A stretch of 64,000 nucleotides of DNA. Source: Arenicola marina (lineage: Eukaryota; Annelida; Polychaeta; Arenicolidae). The DNA is taken from the NCBI GenBank assembly GCA_964019135.1, contig OZ025255.1:2108001-2172000 (forward strand), given 5' to 3'. Shown one piece after another: positions 1-10,798 of this stretch. The position numbers were made by a program, and so were the translations under genes. The number at the start of each line of letters is the position of its first letter. Position 1 is the first letter of the stretch. Under the pieces are notes generated by a model. It was not told where the DNA came from. It searched no databases and worked only from the letters and a program-made list of their open reading frames with translations.

Positions 1-3000
1 GCCCAAGTGTCCGGGCCGGGTACATCCTGGTACTTACCCAGTGGTGGTCCCAGAGCCCCATCACCACGGCTGGCCCTAGTGTCCGGGCCGGGTACATCCT
101 GGTACTTACCCAGTGGTGGTCCCAGAGCCCCATTACCACGGCTGGTCCCAGTGTCCGGGCCGGGTACATACTGGTACTTACCCAGTGGTGGTCCCAGAGC
201 CCCATCACCACGGCTGGTCCCAGTGTCCCAGTGTCCGGGCCGGGTACATCCTGGTACTTACCCAGTGGTGGTCCCAGAGCCCCATCACCACGGCTGGTCC
301 CAGTGTCCGGGCCGGGTACATCCTGGTACTTACCCAGTGGTGGTCCCAGAGCCCCATCACCACGGCTGGCCCCAGTGTCCGGGCCGGTTACATCCTGGTA
401 CTTACCCAGTGGTGGTCCCAGAGCCCCATCACCAAGGCTGGTCCTAGTGTCCGGGCCGGGTCTATTCTGGTACTTACCCAGTGGTGGTCCCAGAGCCCCA
501 TCACCACGGCTGGTCCCAGTGTCCCAGTGTCCGGGCCGGTTACATCCCGGTACTTACCCAGTGGTGGTCCCAGAGCCCCATCACCACGGCTGGCCCCAGT
601 GTCCGGGCCGGTTACATCCTGGTACTTACCCAGTGGTGGTCCCAGAGCCCCATCACCACGGCTGGCCCCAGTGTCCGGGCCGGGTTCATCCTGGTACTTA
701 CCCAGTGGTGGTCCCAGAGCCCCATCGCCACGGCTGGTCCCAGTTTCCGAGCCGGGTTCATGCTGGTACTTACCCAGTGGTGGTCCCAGAGCCCCATCAC
801 CATGGATGGTCCTAGTGCCCCAGTGTCCGGGCCGGGTACATCCTGGTACTTACCCAGTGGTGGTCCCAGAGCACCATCACCACGGCTGATTTCAGTGTCC
901 TAGTGTCCCAGTGTCCAGGCCGGATTCATCCTCGTACTTACCCAGTGGTGGTCCCAGAGCCCCATCACCACGGCTGGTCCCAGTGTCCGGGCCGGTTACA
1001 TCCTGGTACTTACCCAGTGGTGGTCCCAGAGCCCCATCACCACGGATGGTCCTAGTGCCCCAGTGTCCGGGCCGGGTACATCCTGGTACTTACCCAGTGG
1101 TGGTCCCAGAGCACCATCACCACGGCTGATCCCAGTGTCCTAGTGTCCCAGTGTCCAGGCCGGATTCATCCTGGTACTTACCCAGTGGTGGTCCCAGAGC
1201 CCCATCACCACGGCTGCCCCAAGTGTCCGGGCCGGTTACATCCTGGTACTTACCCAGTGGTGGTCCCAGAGCCCCATCACCACGGCTGGTCCCAGTGTCC
1301 GGGCCGGGTACATCCTGGTACTTACCCAGTGGTGGTCCCAGAGCCCCATCACCACGGCTGGTCCCAGTGTCCCAGTGTCCGGGCCGGGTACATCCTGGTA
1401 CTTACCCAGTGGTGGTCCCAGAGCCCCATCACCACGGCTGGTCCCAGTGTCCGGGCCGGATACATCCTGGTACTTACCCAGTGGTGGTCCCAGAGCCCCA
1501 TCAGCACGGCTGGCCCCAGTGTCCGGGCCGGATACATCATGGTACTTACCCAGTGGTGGTCCAAGAGCCGCATCACCACGGCTGGTCCCAGTGTCCGGGC
1601 CGGGTACATCTTGGTACTTACCCAGTGGTGGTCCCAGAGCCCCATCACCACGGCTGGTCCCAGTGTCCCAGTGTCCGGGCCGGTTACATCCCGGTACTTA
1701 CCCAGTGGTGGTCCCAGAGCCCCATCACCACGGCTGGCCCCAGTGTCCGGGCCGGTTACATCCTGGTACTTACCCAGTGGTGGTCCCAGAGCCCCCTCAC
1801 CACGGCTGGTCCCAGTGTCCGGGCCGGGTACATCCTGGTACTTACCCAGTGGTGGTCCCAGAGCCCCACCACCACGGTTGGCCCCAGTGTCCGGGCCGGG
1901 TTCACGCTGGTATTTACCCAGTGGTGGTCCCAGAGCCCCATCACCACGGCTGGTCTCAATTTCCGGGCCGGGTTCATGCTGGTACTTACCCAGTGGTGGT
2001 CCCAGAGCCCCATCACCACGGCTGGTCCTAGTGCCCCAGTGTCCGGGCCGGGTACATCCTGGTACTTACCCAGTGGTGGTCCCAGAGCCCCATCACCACG
2101 GCTGGTCCCAGTGTCCGGGCCGGGTACATCCTGGTACTTACCCAGTGGTGGTCCCAGAGCCCCGTCACCACGGCTGATCCCAGTGTCCTAGTGTCCCAGT
2201 GTCCGGGCCGGATTCATCCTGGTACTTACCCAGTGGTGGTCCCAGAGCCCCATGACCACGGCTGGTCCCAGTGTCCGGGCCGGTTACATCCTGGTACTTA
2301 CCCAGTGGTGGTCCCAGAGCCCCATCACCACGGCTGGTCCCAGTGTCCGGGCCGGGTACATCCTGGTACTTACCCAGTGGTGGTCCCAGAGCCCCATCAC
2401 CACGGCTGGTCCCAGTGTCCGGGCCGGGTACATCCTGGTACTTACCCAGTGGTGGTCCCAGAGCCCCATCACCACGGCTGATCCCAGTGTCCTAGTGTCC
2501 CAGTGTCCGGGCCGGATTCACCCTGGTACTTACCCAGTGGTGGTCCCAGAGCCCCATCACCACGGCTGGCCCCAGTGTCCGGGCCGGGTTCATCCTGGTA
2601 CTTACCCAGTGGTGGTCCCAGAGCCCCATCACCACGGCTGGTCCCAGTGTCCGGGCCGGGTACTTCCTGGTACTTACCCAGTGGTGGTCCCAGAGCCCCA
2701 TCACCACGGCTGGCCCCAGTGTCCGGGCCGGGTACATCCTGGTACTTACCCAGTGGTGGTCCCAGAGCCCCATCGCCACGGCTGTCCCAAGTGTCCGGGC
2801 CGGGTAGATCATGGTACTTACCCAGTGGTGGTCCCAGAGCCCCATCAGCACGGCTGGCCCCAGTGTCCGGGCCGGGTACATCCTGGTACTTACCCAGTGG
2901 TGGTCCCAGAGCCCCATCACCACGGCTGGCCCTAGTGTCCGGGCCGGGTACATCCTGGTACTTACCCAGTGGTGGTCCCAGAGCCCCATCACCACGGCTG

Positions 3001-4736
3001 GTCCCAGTGTCCGGGCCGGGTACATCCTGGTACTTACCCAGTGGTGGTCCCAGAGCCCCATCACCACGGCTGGTCCCAGTGTCCCAGTGTCCGGGCCGGG
3101 TACATCCTGGTACTTACCCAGTGGTGGTCCCAGAGCCCCATCACCACGGCTGGTCCCAGTGTCCGGGCCGGGTACATCCTGGTACTTACCCAGTGGTGGT
3201 CCCAGAGCCCCATCACCACGGCTGGTCCCAGTGTCCGGGCCGGGTACATCCTGGTACTTACCCAGTGGTGGTCCCAGAGCCCCATCACCACGGCTGATCC
3301 CAGTGTCCTAGTGTCCCAATGTCCGAACCGGATTCATCCTGGTACTTACCCAGTGGTGGTCCCAGAGCCCCATCACGACGGCTGGTCCCAGTGTCCGGGC
3401 CGGTTACATCCTGGTACTTACCCAGTGGTGGTCCCAGAGCCCCATCACCACGGCTGGTCCCAGTGTCCCAGTGTCTGGGCCGGGTACATCCTGGTACTTA
3501 CCCAGTGGTGGTCCCAGAGCCCCATCACCACGGCTGATCCCAGTGTCCTGGTGTCCCAGTGTCCGGGCCGGATTCATCCTGGTACTTACCCAGTGGTGGT
3601 CCCAGAGCCCCATCACCACGGCTGGCGCCAGTGTCCGGGCCGGGTACATCCTGGTACTTACACAGTGGTGGTCCCAGAGCCCCATCACCACGGCTGGTCG
3701 AAGTGTCCGGGCCGGGTACTTCCTGGTACTTACCCAGTGGTGGTCCCAGAGCCCCATCACCACGGCTGGCCCCAGTGTCCGGGCCGGGTACATCCTGGTA
3801 CTTACCCAGTGGTGGTCCCAGAGCCCCATCGCCACGGCTGGCCCCAGTGTCCGGCCCGGGTAGATCCTGGTACTTACCCAGTGGTGGTCCCAGAGCCCTA
3901 TCAGCACGGCTGGCCCCAGTGTCCGGGCCGGGTACATCCTGGTACTTACCCAGTGGTGGTCTCAGAGCCCCATCACCACGGCTGGCCCTAGTGTCCGGGC
4001 CGGGTACATCCTGGTACTTACCTAGTTGTGGTCCCAGAGCCCCATCACCACGGCTGGTCCCAGTGTCCGGGCCGGGTACATCCTGGTACTTACCCAGTGG
4101 TGGTGCCAGAGCCCCATCACCACGGCTGGTCCCAGTGTCCCAGTGTCCGGGCCGGGTACATCCTGGTACTTACCCAGTGGTGGTCCCAGAGCCCCATCAC
4201 CACGGCTGGTCCCAGTGTCCGGGCCGGGTACATCCTGGTACTTACCCAGTGGTGGTCCCAGAGCCCCATCACCACGGCTGGCCCCAGTGTCCGGGCCGGG
4301 TACATCCTGGTACTTACCCAGTGGTGGTCCCAGAGCCCCATCACCACGGCTGGTCCCAGTGTCCGGGCCGGGTACATCCTGGTACTTACCCAGTGGTGGT
4401 CCCAGAGCCCCATCACCACGGCTGGTCCCAGTGTCCGGGTCGGTGACATCCTGGTACTTACCCAGTGGTGGTCCCAGAGCCCCATCACCACGGCTGATCC
4501 CAGTGTCCTAGTGTCCCAGTGTCCGGGCCGGATTCATCCTGGTACCCACCCAGTGGTGGTCCCAGAGCCCCATCACCACGGCTGGTCCCAGTGTCCGGGC
4601 CGGATTCATCCTGGTACTTACCCAGTGGTGGTCCCAGAGCCCCATCACCACGGCTGGTCCCAGTGTCCGGGCCGGGTACATCCTGGTACTTACCCAGTGG
4701 TGGTCCCAGAGCCCCATCACCACGGCTGGTCCCAGT

Positions 4737-4808
4737 GTCCGGGCCGGGTACATCCTGGTACTTACCCAGTGGTGGTCCCAGAGCCCCATCACCACGGCTG
4801 GTCCCAGT
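4737..4808 (+). repeat. canonical 72-bp monomer (reference copy)
   Basis: This copy matches the apparent consensus and is followed directly by another unit starting with the same GTCCGGGCCG. Taking GTCC as bases 1-4, CCGG sites lie at about 3-6 and 8-11, a GTAC pair at 12-15 and 22-25, the conserved ACTTACCCAGTGG block at 24-36, and ACGG at about 59-62. The stretch 10-18 (consensus GGGTACATC) is the most variable part of the unit. Common alternatives there are GGTTACATC, GGATTCATC, GGGTTCATC, GGATACATC, GGGTAGATC, GGGTACTTC and GGGTGCATC. Confidence 0.95.
4760..4766 (-). other. consensus-like 5' splice site in each monomer, minus strand
   Basis: ACTTACC on the + strand reads GGTAAGT on the - strand, preceded by CCACT, so it matches the metazoan donor at positions -1 to +6. 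This copy is an example; almost every monomer carries the same block, which sits in the least variable part of the unit. The sequence match is direct. Whether it is ever used is unknown. No convincing polypyrimidine tract and acceptor is seen on the - strand of the monomer, so a complete exon-intron unit is not supported. Confidence 0.35.
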
Positions 4809-5031
4809 GTCCGGGCCGGATACATCCTGGTACTTACCCAGTGGTGGTCCCAGAGCCCCATCACCACGGCTGGTCCCAGTGTCCGGGCCGGGTACATCCT
4901 GGTACTTACCCAGTGGTGGTCCCAGAGCCCCATCACCATGGCTGGCCCCAGTGTCCGGGCCGGGTACATCCTGGTACTTACCCAGTGGTGGTCCCAGAGC
5001 CTCATCACCACGGCTGATCCCAGTGTCCTAG

Positions 5032-5702
5032 TGTCCGGCCGGGTACATCCTGGTACTTACCCAGTGGTGGTCCCAGAGCCCCATCACCACGGCTGGCCCT
5101 AGTGTCCGGGCCGGGTACATCCTGGTACTTACCTAGTGGTGGTCCCAGAGCCCCATCACCACGGCTGGTCCCAGTGTCCGGGCCGGGTACATCCTGGTAC
5201 TTACCCAGTGGTGGTCCCAGAGCCCCATCACCACGGCTGGTCCCAGTGTCCCAGTGTCCGGGCCGGGTACATCCTGGTACTTACCCAGTGGTGGTCCCAG
5301 AGCCCCATCACCACGGCTGGTCCCAGTGTCCGGGCCGGGTACATCCTGGTACTTACCCAGTGGTGGTCCCAGAGCCCCATCACCACGGCTGGCCCCAGTG
5401 TCCGGGCCGGGTACATCCTGGTACTTACCCAGTGGTGGTCTCAGAGCCCCATCACCACGGCTGGTCCCAGTGTCCGGGCCGGTTACATCTTGGTACTTAC
5501 CCAGTGGTGGTCCCAGAGCCCCATCACCACGGCTGGTCCCAGTGTCCCAGTGTCCGGGCCGGGTACATCCTGGTACTTACCCAGTGGTGGTCCCAGAGCC
5601 CCATCACCACGGCTGGTCCCAGTGTCCGGGCCGGGTACATCCTGGTACTTACCCAGTGGTGGTCCCAGAGCCTCGTCACCACGGCTGATCCCAGTGTCCT
5701 AG
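5032..5702 (+). repeat. alpha block of higher-order repeat (671 bp)
   Basis: The block runs from one CCTAG landmark to the next and begins with GTCCGGCCGGG, one G short of consensus. It contains a CTTACCTAGTGG monomer, two CCCAGTGT doublets, a GGTCTCAGAG monomer, a GGTTACATCTTGG monomer and ends with CCTCGTCACC. The same ordered set of variants recurs at 6,743-7,414, 11,695-12,365, 15,502-16,172 and 19,013-19,684. Versions with an extra 80-bp unit lie at 13,478-14,229 and 17,285-18,036. Confidence 0.88.
5242..5257 (+). repeat. 8-bp word doublet defining the 80-bp monomer form
   Basis: Two CCCAGTGT words stand side by side (5,242-5,249 and 5,250-5,257) where the basic monomer has one. This lengthens the unit to 80 bp and shifts the reading frame. 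The same doublet recurs dozens of times in the window, always at the junction between CTGGT and CCGGG. A related form reads CCTAGTGC then CCCAGTGT, as near 2,029-2,044 and 8,521-8,537. Slippage duplication of one 8-bp word is the simplest origin. Confidence 0.95.
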
Positions 5703-6006
5703 TGTCCCAGTGTCCGGGCCGGATTCATCCTGGTACTTACCCAGTGGTGGTCCCAGAGCCCCATCACCACGGCTGGTCCCAGTATCCGGGCCGGTTACAT
5801 CCTGGTACTTACCCAGTGGTGGTCCCAGAGCCCCATCACCACGGCTGGTCCCAGTGTCCGGGCCGGGTACATCCTGGTACTTACCCAGTGGTGGTCCCAG
5901 AGCCCCATCACCACGGCTGGTCCCAGTGTCCGGGCCGGTTACATCCTGGTACTTACCCAGTGGTGGTCCCAGAGCCTCATCACCACGGCTGATCCCAGTG
6001 TCCTAG
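5703..6006 (+). repeat. beta block of higher-order repeat (304 bp)
   Basis: The block has four monomers in a fixed order, GGATTCATC, GGTTACATC, GGGTACATC and GGTTACATC, closed by a CTGAT-plus-CCTAG landmark. This 304-bp spacing recurs at 10,799-11,102, 12,366-12,669, 14,230-14,533, 16,173-16,476, 18,037-18,340, 19,685-19,988, 26,821-27,124, 29,229-29,532 and 31,701-32,004. Related 304-bp blocks with changed monomers lie at 2,192-2,495, 23,373-23,676, 38,021-38,324 and 43,611-43,914. Confidence 0.88.
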
Positions 6007-6017
6007 TGTCCCAGTGT
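5994..6017 (+). repeat. 8-bp word triplet defining the 88-bp monomer form
   Basis: Three words in a row (CCCAGTGT, CCTAGTGT, CCCAGTGT), preceded by CTGAT instead of CTGGT, give an 88-bp unit. The TAG inside the middle word stops one + frame. Most copies of the triplet are followed by a monomer with GGATTCATCC. The triplet, or a CCTAGTGT doublet, recurs with its TAG ending at 903, 1143, 2191, 2495, 3311, 4511, 5031, 5702, 6006, 6742, 7414, 7790, 8614, 8846, 9598, 9974, 10798, 11102, 11694, 12669, 13477 and onward through the window. It therefore works as the phase marker of the higher-order structure. Confidence 0.93.
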
Positions 6018-6742
6018 CCGGGCCGATTTCATCCTGGTACTTACCCAGTGGTGGTCCCAGAGCCCCATCACCACGGCTGGTCCCAGTGTCCGGTCCGGGT
6101 ACATCCTGGTACTTACCCAGTGGTGGTCCCAGAGCCCCATCACCACGGCTGGTCCCAGTGTCCGGGCCGGGTACATCCTGGTACTTACCCAGTGGCGGTC
6201 CCAGAGCCCCATCACCACGGCTGGTCCCAGTGTCCGGGCCGGATACATCCTGGTACTTACCCAGTGGTGGTCCCAGAGCCCCATCACCACGGCTGGTCCC
6301 AGTGTCCGGGCCGGGTACATCCTGGTACTTACCCAGTGGTGGTCCCAGAGCCCCATCACCACGGCTGGTCCCAGTGTCCGGGCCGGGTACATCCTGGTAC
6401 TTACCCAGTGGTGGTCCCAGAGCCCCATCACCACGGCTGGTCCCAGTGTCCGGGCCGGATACATCCTGGTACTTACCCAGTGGTGGTCCCAGAGCCCCAT
6501 CACCACGGCTGGTCCCAGTGTCCGGGCCGGGTACATCCTGGTACTTACCCAGTGGTGGTCCCAGAGCCCCATCACCATGGCTGGCCCCAGTGTCCGGGCC
6601 GGGTACATCCTGGTACTTACCCAGTGGTGGTCCCAGAGCCCCATCACCACGGCTGGTCCCAGTGTCCGGGCCGGGTACATCCTGGTACTTACCCAGTGGT
6701 GGTCCCAGAGCCTCATCACCACGGCTGATCCCAGTGTCCTAG
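6007..6742 (+). repeat. gamma block of higher-order repeat (736 bp form)
   Basis: The block has a GGATTCATC-like first monomer (here GATTTCATC), then GGGTACATC and GGATACATC units, a CATCACCATGGCTGG monomer near the end and a CCTCATCACC unit before the CCTAG landmark. Length variants of the same order are 4,512-5,031 (520 bp), 11,103-11,694 (592), 12,670-13,477 (808), 14,534-15,125 (592), 16,477-17,284 (808), 18,341-18,932 (592) and 19,989-20,580 (592). They differ by whole monomers. Confidence 0.85.
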
Positions 6743-7414
6743 TGTCCGGGCCGGGTACATCCTGGTACTTACCCAGTGGTGGTCCCAGAGCCCCATCACC
6801 ACGGCTGGCCCTAGTGTCCGGGCCGGGTACATCCTGGTACTTACCTAGTGGTGGTCCCAGAGCCCCATCACCACGGCTGGTCCCAGTGTCCGGGCCGGGT
6901 ACATCCTGGTACTTACCCAGTGGTGGTCCCAGAGCCCCATCACCACGGCTGGTCCCAGTGTCCCAGTGTCCGGGCCGGGTACATCCTGGTACTTACCCAG
7001 TGGTGGTCCCAGAGCCCCATCACCACGGCTGGTCCCAGTGTCCGGGCCGGGTACATCCTGGTACTTACCCAGTGGTGGTCCCAGAGCCCCATCACCACGG
7101 CTGGCCCCAGTGTCCGGGCCGGGTACATCCTGGTACTTACCCAGTGGTGGTCTCAGAGCCCCATCACCACGGCTGGTCCCAGTGTCCGGGCCGGTTACAT
7201 CTTGGTACTTACCCAGTGGTGGTCCCAGAGCCCCATCACCACGGCTGGTCCCAGTGTCCCAGTGTCCGGGCCGGGTACATCCTGGTACTTACCCAGTGGT
7301 GGTCCCAGAGCCCCATCACCACGGCTGGTCCCAGTGTCCGGGCCGGGTACATCCTGGTACTTACCCAGTGGTGGTCCCAGAGCCTCGTCACCACGGCTGA
7401 TCCCAGTGTCCTAG
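6743..7414 (+). repeat. second alpha block, 1,712 bp from the first
   Basis: This block repeats 5,032-5,702 with the same internal order of variants. It has the full GTCCGGGCCGGG at its start, so it is 672 rather than 671 bp. After 7,414 the similarity to the beta block breaks off, and monomers with GTCTGGGCC and GTCCCGGCC alternate instead (7,490-7,730). Confidence 0.85.
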
Positions 7415-10400
7415 TGTCCCAGTGTCCGGGCCGGATTCATCCTGGTACTTACCCAGTGGTGGTCCCAGAGCCCCATCACCACGGCTGGTCCCAGTGTCTG
7501 GGCCGGGTACATCCTGGTACTTACCCAGTGGTGGTCCCAGAGCCCCATCACCACGGCTGGTCCCAGTGTCCCGGCCGGGTACATCCTGGTACTTACCCAG
7601 TGGTGGTCCCAGAGCCCCATCACCACGGCTGGTCCCAGTGTCTGGGCCGGGTACATCCTGGTACTTACCCAGTGGTGGTCCCAGAGCCCCATCACCACGG
7701 CTGGTCCCAGTGTCCCGGCCGGGTACATCCTGGTACTTACCCAGTGGTGGTCCCAGAGCCTCATCACCACGGCTGATCCCAGTGTCCTAGTGTCCCAGTG
7801 TCCGGGCCGGGTACATCCTGGTCCTTACCCAGTGGTGGTCCCAGAGCCCCATCACCACGGCTGGTCCCAGTGTCCGGGCCGGGTACATCCTGGTACTTAC
7901 CCAGTGGTGGTCCCAGAGCCCCATCACCACGGCTGGTCCCAGTGTCCGGGCCGGGTACATCCTGGTACTTACCCAGTGGTGGTCCCAGAGCCCCATCACC
8001 ACGGCTGGCCCCAGTGTCCGGGCCGGTTACATCCTGGTACTTACCCAGTGGTGGTCCCAGAGCCCCATCACCACGGCTGGTCCCTGTGTCCGGGCCGGTT
8101 ACATCTTGGTACTTACCCAGTGGTGGTCCCAGAGCCCCATCACCACGGCTGGTCCCAGTGTCCCAGTGTCCGGGCCGGTTACATCCCGGTACTTACCCAG
8201 TGGTGGTCCAAGAGCCCCATCACCACGGCTGGCCCCAGTGTCCGGGCCGGTTACATCCTGGTACTTACCCAATGGTGGTCCCAGAACCCCATCACCACGG
8301 CTGGCCCCAGTGTCCGGGCCGGGTTCATCCTGGTACTTACCCAGTGGTGGTCCCAGAACCCCATCACCACGGCTGGCCCCAGTGTCCGGGCCGGGTTCAT
8401 CCTGGTACTTACCCAGTGGTGGTCCCGGAACCCCATCACCACGGCTGGTCCCAGTTTCCGGGCCGGGTTCATGCTGGTACTTACCCAGTGGTGGTCCCAG
8501 AGCCCCATCACCACGGATGGTCCTAGTGCCCCAGTGTCCGGGCCGGGTACATCCTGGTACTTACCCAGTGGTGGTCCCAGAGCACCATCACCACGGCTGA
8601 TCCCAGTGTCCTAGTGTCCCAGTGTCCAGGCCGGATTCATTCTCGTACTTACCCAGTGGTGGTCCCAGAGCCCCATCACCACGGCTGGTCCCAGTGTCCG
8701 GGCCGGGTACATCCTGGTACTTACCCAGTGGTGGTCCCAGAGCCCCATCACCACGGCTGGTCCCAGTGTCCGGGCCGGGTACATCCTGGTACTTAACCAG
8801 TGGTGGTCCCAGAGCCCCATCACCACGGCTGATCCCAGTGTCCTAGTGTCCCAGTGTCCGGACCGGATTCATCCTGGTACTTACCCAGTGGTGGTCCCAG
8901 AGCCCCATCACGACGGCTGGTCCCAGTGTCCGGGCCGGTAACATCCTGGTACTTACCCAGTGGTGGTCCCAAAGCCCCATCACCACGGCTGGTCCCAGTG
9001 TCCGGGCCGGCTACATCCCGGTACTTACCCAGTGGTGGTCCCAGAGCCCCATCACCACGGTTGGTCCCAGTGTCCCAGTGTCCGGGCCGGGTACATCCTG
9101 GTACTTACCCAGTGGTGGTCCCAGAGCCCCATCGCCACGGCTGGCCCCAGTGTCCGGGCCGGGTAGATCCTGGTACTTACCCAGTGGTGGTCCCAGAGCC
9201 CTATCAGCACGGCTGGCCCCAGTGTCCGGGCCGGGTACATCCTGGTACTTACCCAGTGGTGGTCCCAGAGCCCCATCACCACGGCTGGCCCTAGTGTCCG
9301 GGCCGGTTACATCCTGGTACTTACCCAGTGGTGGTCCCAGAGCCCCATCACCACGGCTGGTCCCAGTGTCCGGGCCGGGTACATCCTGGTACTTACCCAG
9401 TGGGGGTCCCAGAGCCCCATCACCACGGCTGGTCCTAGTGCCCCAGTGTCCGGGCCGGGTACATCCTGGTACTTACCCAGTGGTGGTCCCAGAGCCCCAT
9501 CACCACGGCTGGTCCCAGTGACCGGGCCGGGTACATCCTGGTACTTACCCAGTGGTGGTCCCAGAGCCTCGTCACCACGGCTGATCCCAGTGTCCTAGTG
9601 TCCCAGTGTCCCGGCCGGATTCATCCTGGTACTTACCCAGTGGTGGTCCCAGAGCCCCAGCACCACGGCTGGTCCCAGTGTCCGGGCCGGTTACATCCTG
9701 GTACTTACCCAGTGGTGGTCCCAGAGCCCCATCACCACGGCTGGTCCCAGTGTCCGGGCCGGGTACATCCTGATACTTACCCAGTGGTGGTCCCAGAGCC
9801 CCCTCACCAAGGCTGGTCCCAGTGTCCGGGCCGGTTACATCCTGGTACTTACCCAGTGGTGGTCCCAGAGCCCCATCACCACGGCTGGTCCCAGTGACCG
9901 GGCCGGGTACATCCTGGTACTTACCCAGTGGTGGTCCCAGAGCCTCGTCACCACGGCTGATCCCAGTGTCCTAGTGTCCCAGTGTCCCGGCCGGATTCAT
10001 CCTGGTACTTACCCAGTGGTGGTCCCAGAGCCCCATCACCACGGCTGGCCCCAGTGTCCGGGCCGGGTACATCCTGGTACTTACGCAGTGGTGGTCCCAG
10101 AGCCCCATCGCCACGGCTGGCCCCAGTGTCCGGCCCGGGTAGATCCTGGTACTTACCCAGTGGTGGTCCCAGAGCCCTATCAGCACGGCTGGCCCCAGTG
10201 TCCGGGCCGGGTACATCCTGGTACTTACCCAGTGGTGGTCCCAGAGCCCCATCACCACGGCTGGCCCTAGTGTCCGGGCCGGGTACATCCTGGTACTTAC
10301 CTAGTTGTGGTCCCAGAGCCCCATCACCACGGCTGGTCCCAGTGTCCGGGCCGGGTACATCCTGGTACTTACCCAGTGGTGGTCCCAGAGCCCCATCACC

Positions 10401-10798
10401 ACGGCTGGTCCCAGTGTCCCAGTGTCCGGGCCGGGTACATCCTGGTACTTACCCAGTGGTGGTCCCAGAGCGCCATCACCACGGCTGGTCCCAGTGTCCG
10501 GGCCGGGTACATCCTGGTACTTACCCAGTGGTGGTCCCAGAGCCCCATCACCACGGCTGGCCCCAGTGTCCGGGCCGGGTACATCCTGGTACTTACCCAG
10601 TGGTGGTCTCAGAGCCCCATCACCACGGCTGGTCCCAGTGTCCCAGTGTCCGGGCCGGGTACATCCTGGTACTTACCCAGTGGTGGTCCCAGAGCCCCAT
10701 CACCACGGCTGGTCCCAGTGTCCGGGCCGGGTACATCCTGGTACTTACCCAGTTTTGGTCCCAGAGCCTCGTCACCACGGCTGATCCCAGTGTCCTAG
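7415..10798 (+). repeat. array segment: mixed variants between modular blocks
   Basis: CCTAG landmarks here are spaced 376, 824, 232, 752, 376 and 824 bp. Around 8,280-8,440 monomers carry CCCAGAACCCC or CCCGGAACCCC with GGGTTCATCC. Around 8,627 and 8,771 are the CAGGCCGGATTCATTCTCG and CTTAACCAGTGG variants. Around 9,130-9,220 the GGGTAGATC and CCTATCAGCACGG pair recurs. A GTGACCGGGCC variant occurs near 9,519 and 9,895. Much of 8,000-9,800 is shared with 21,800-23,600. Confidence 0.82.

Larger units (their letters stand above)
1..5031 (+). repeat. array segment 1: mixed, relatively diverged monomers
   Basis: This segment has a high density of scattered substitutions and of 80- and 88-bp units, and no large higher-order unit repeated in tandem. 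CCTAG landmarks are spaced 240 bp (903 to 1143), 1,048, 304 (2,191 to 2,495) and 816 bp. Monomers with GGGTTCATCC or GGGTTCATGC cluster near 680-770, 1,900-1,985 and 2,580-2,600. Monomers with GGGTAGATC appear near 2,805 and 3,860, next to a CATCAGCACGG variant; this pair recurs later in the array. No gene or unique sequence is present. Confidence 0.85.

Noticed and set aside
4737-4808. Complete exon-intron unit in the monomer using the minus-strand donor
   Set aside because: No polypyrimidine tract with a matching acceptor is seen in the 72 bp, so only the donor-like sequence is supported.
4737-4808. G-quadruplex on the minus strand
   Set aside because: Four G-runs exist per unit (GGG, GGGG, GGG, GGG), but the loops are about 15, 4 and 9 bases, so a stable quadruplex is doubtful.
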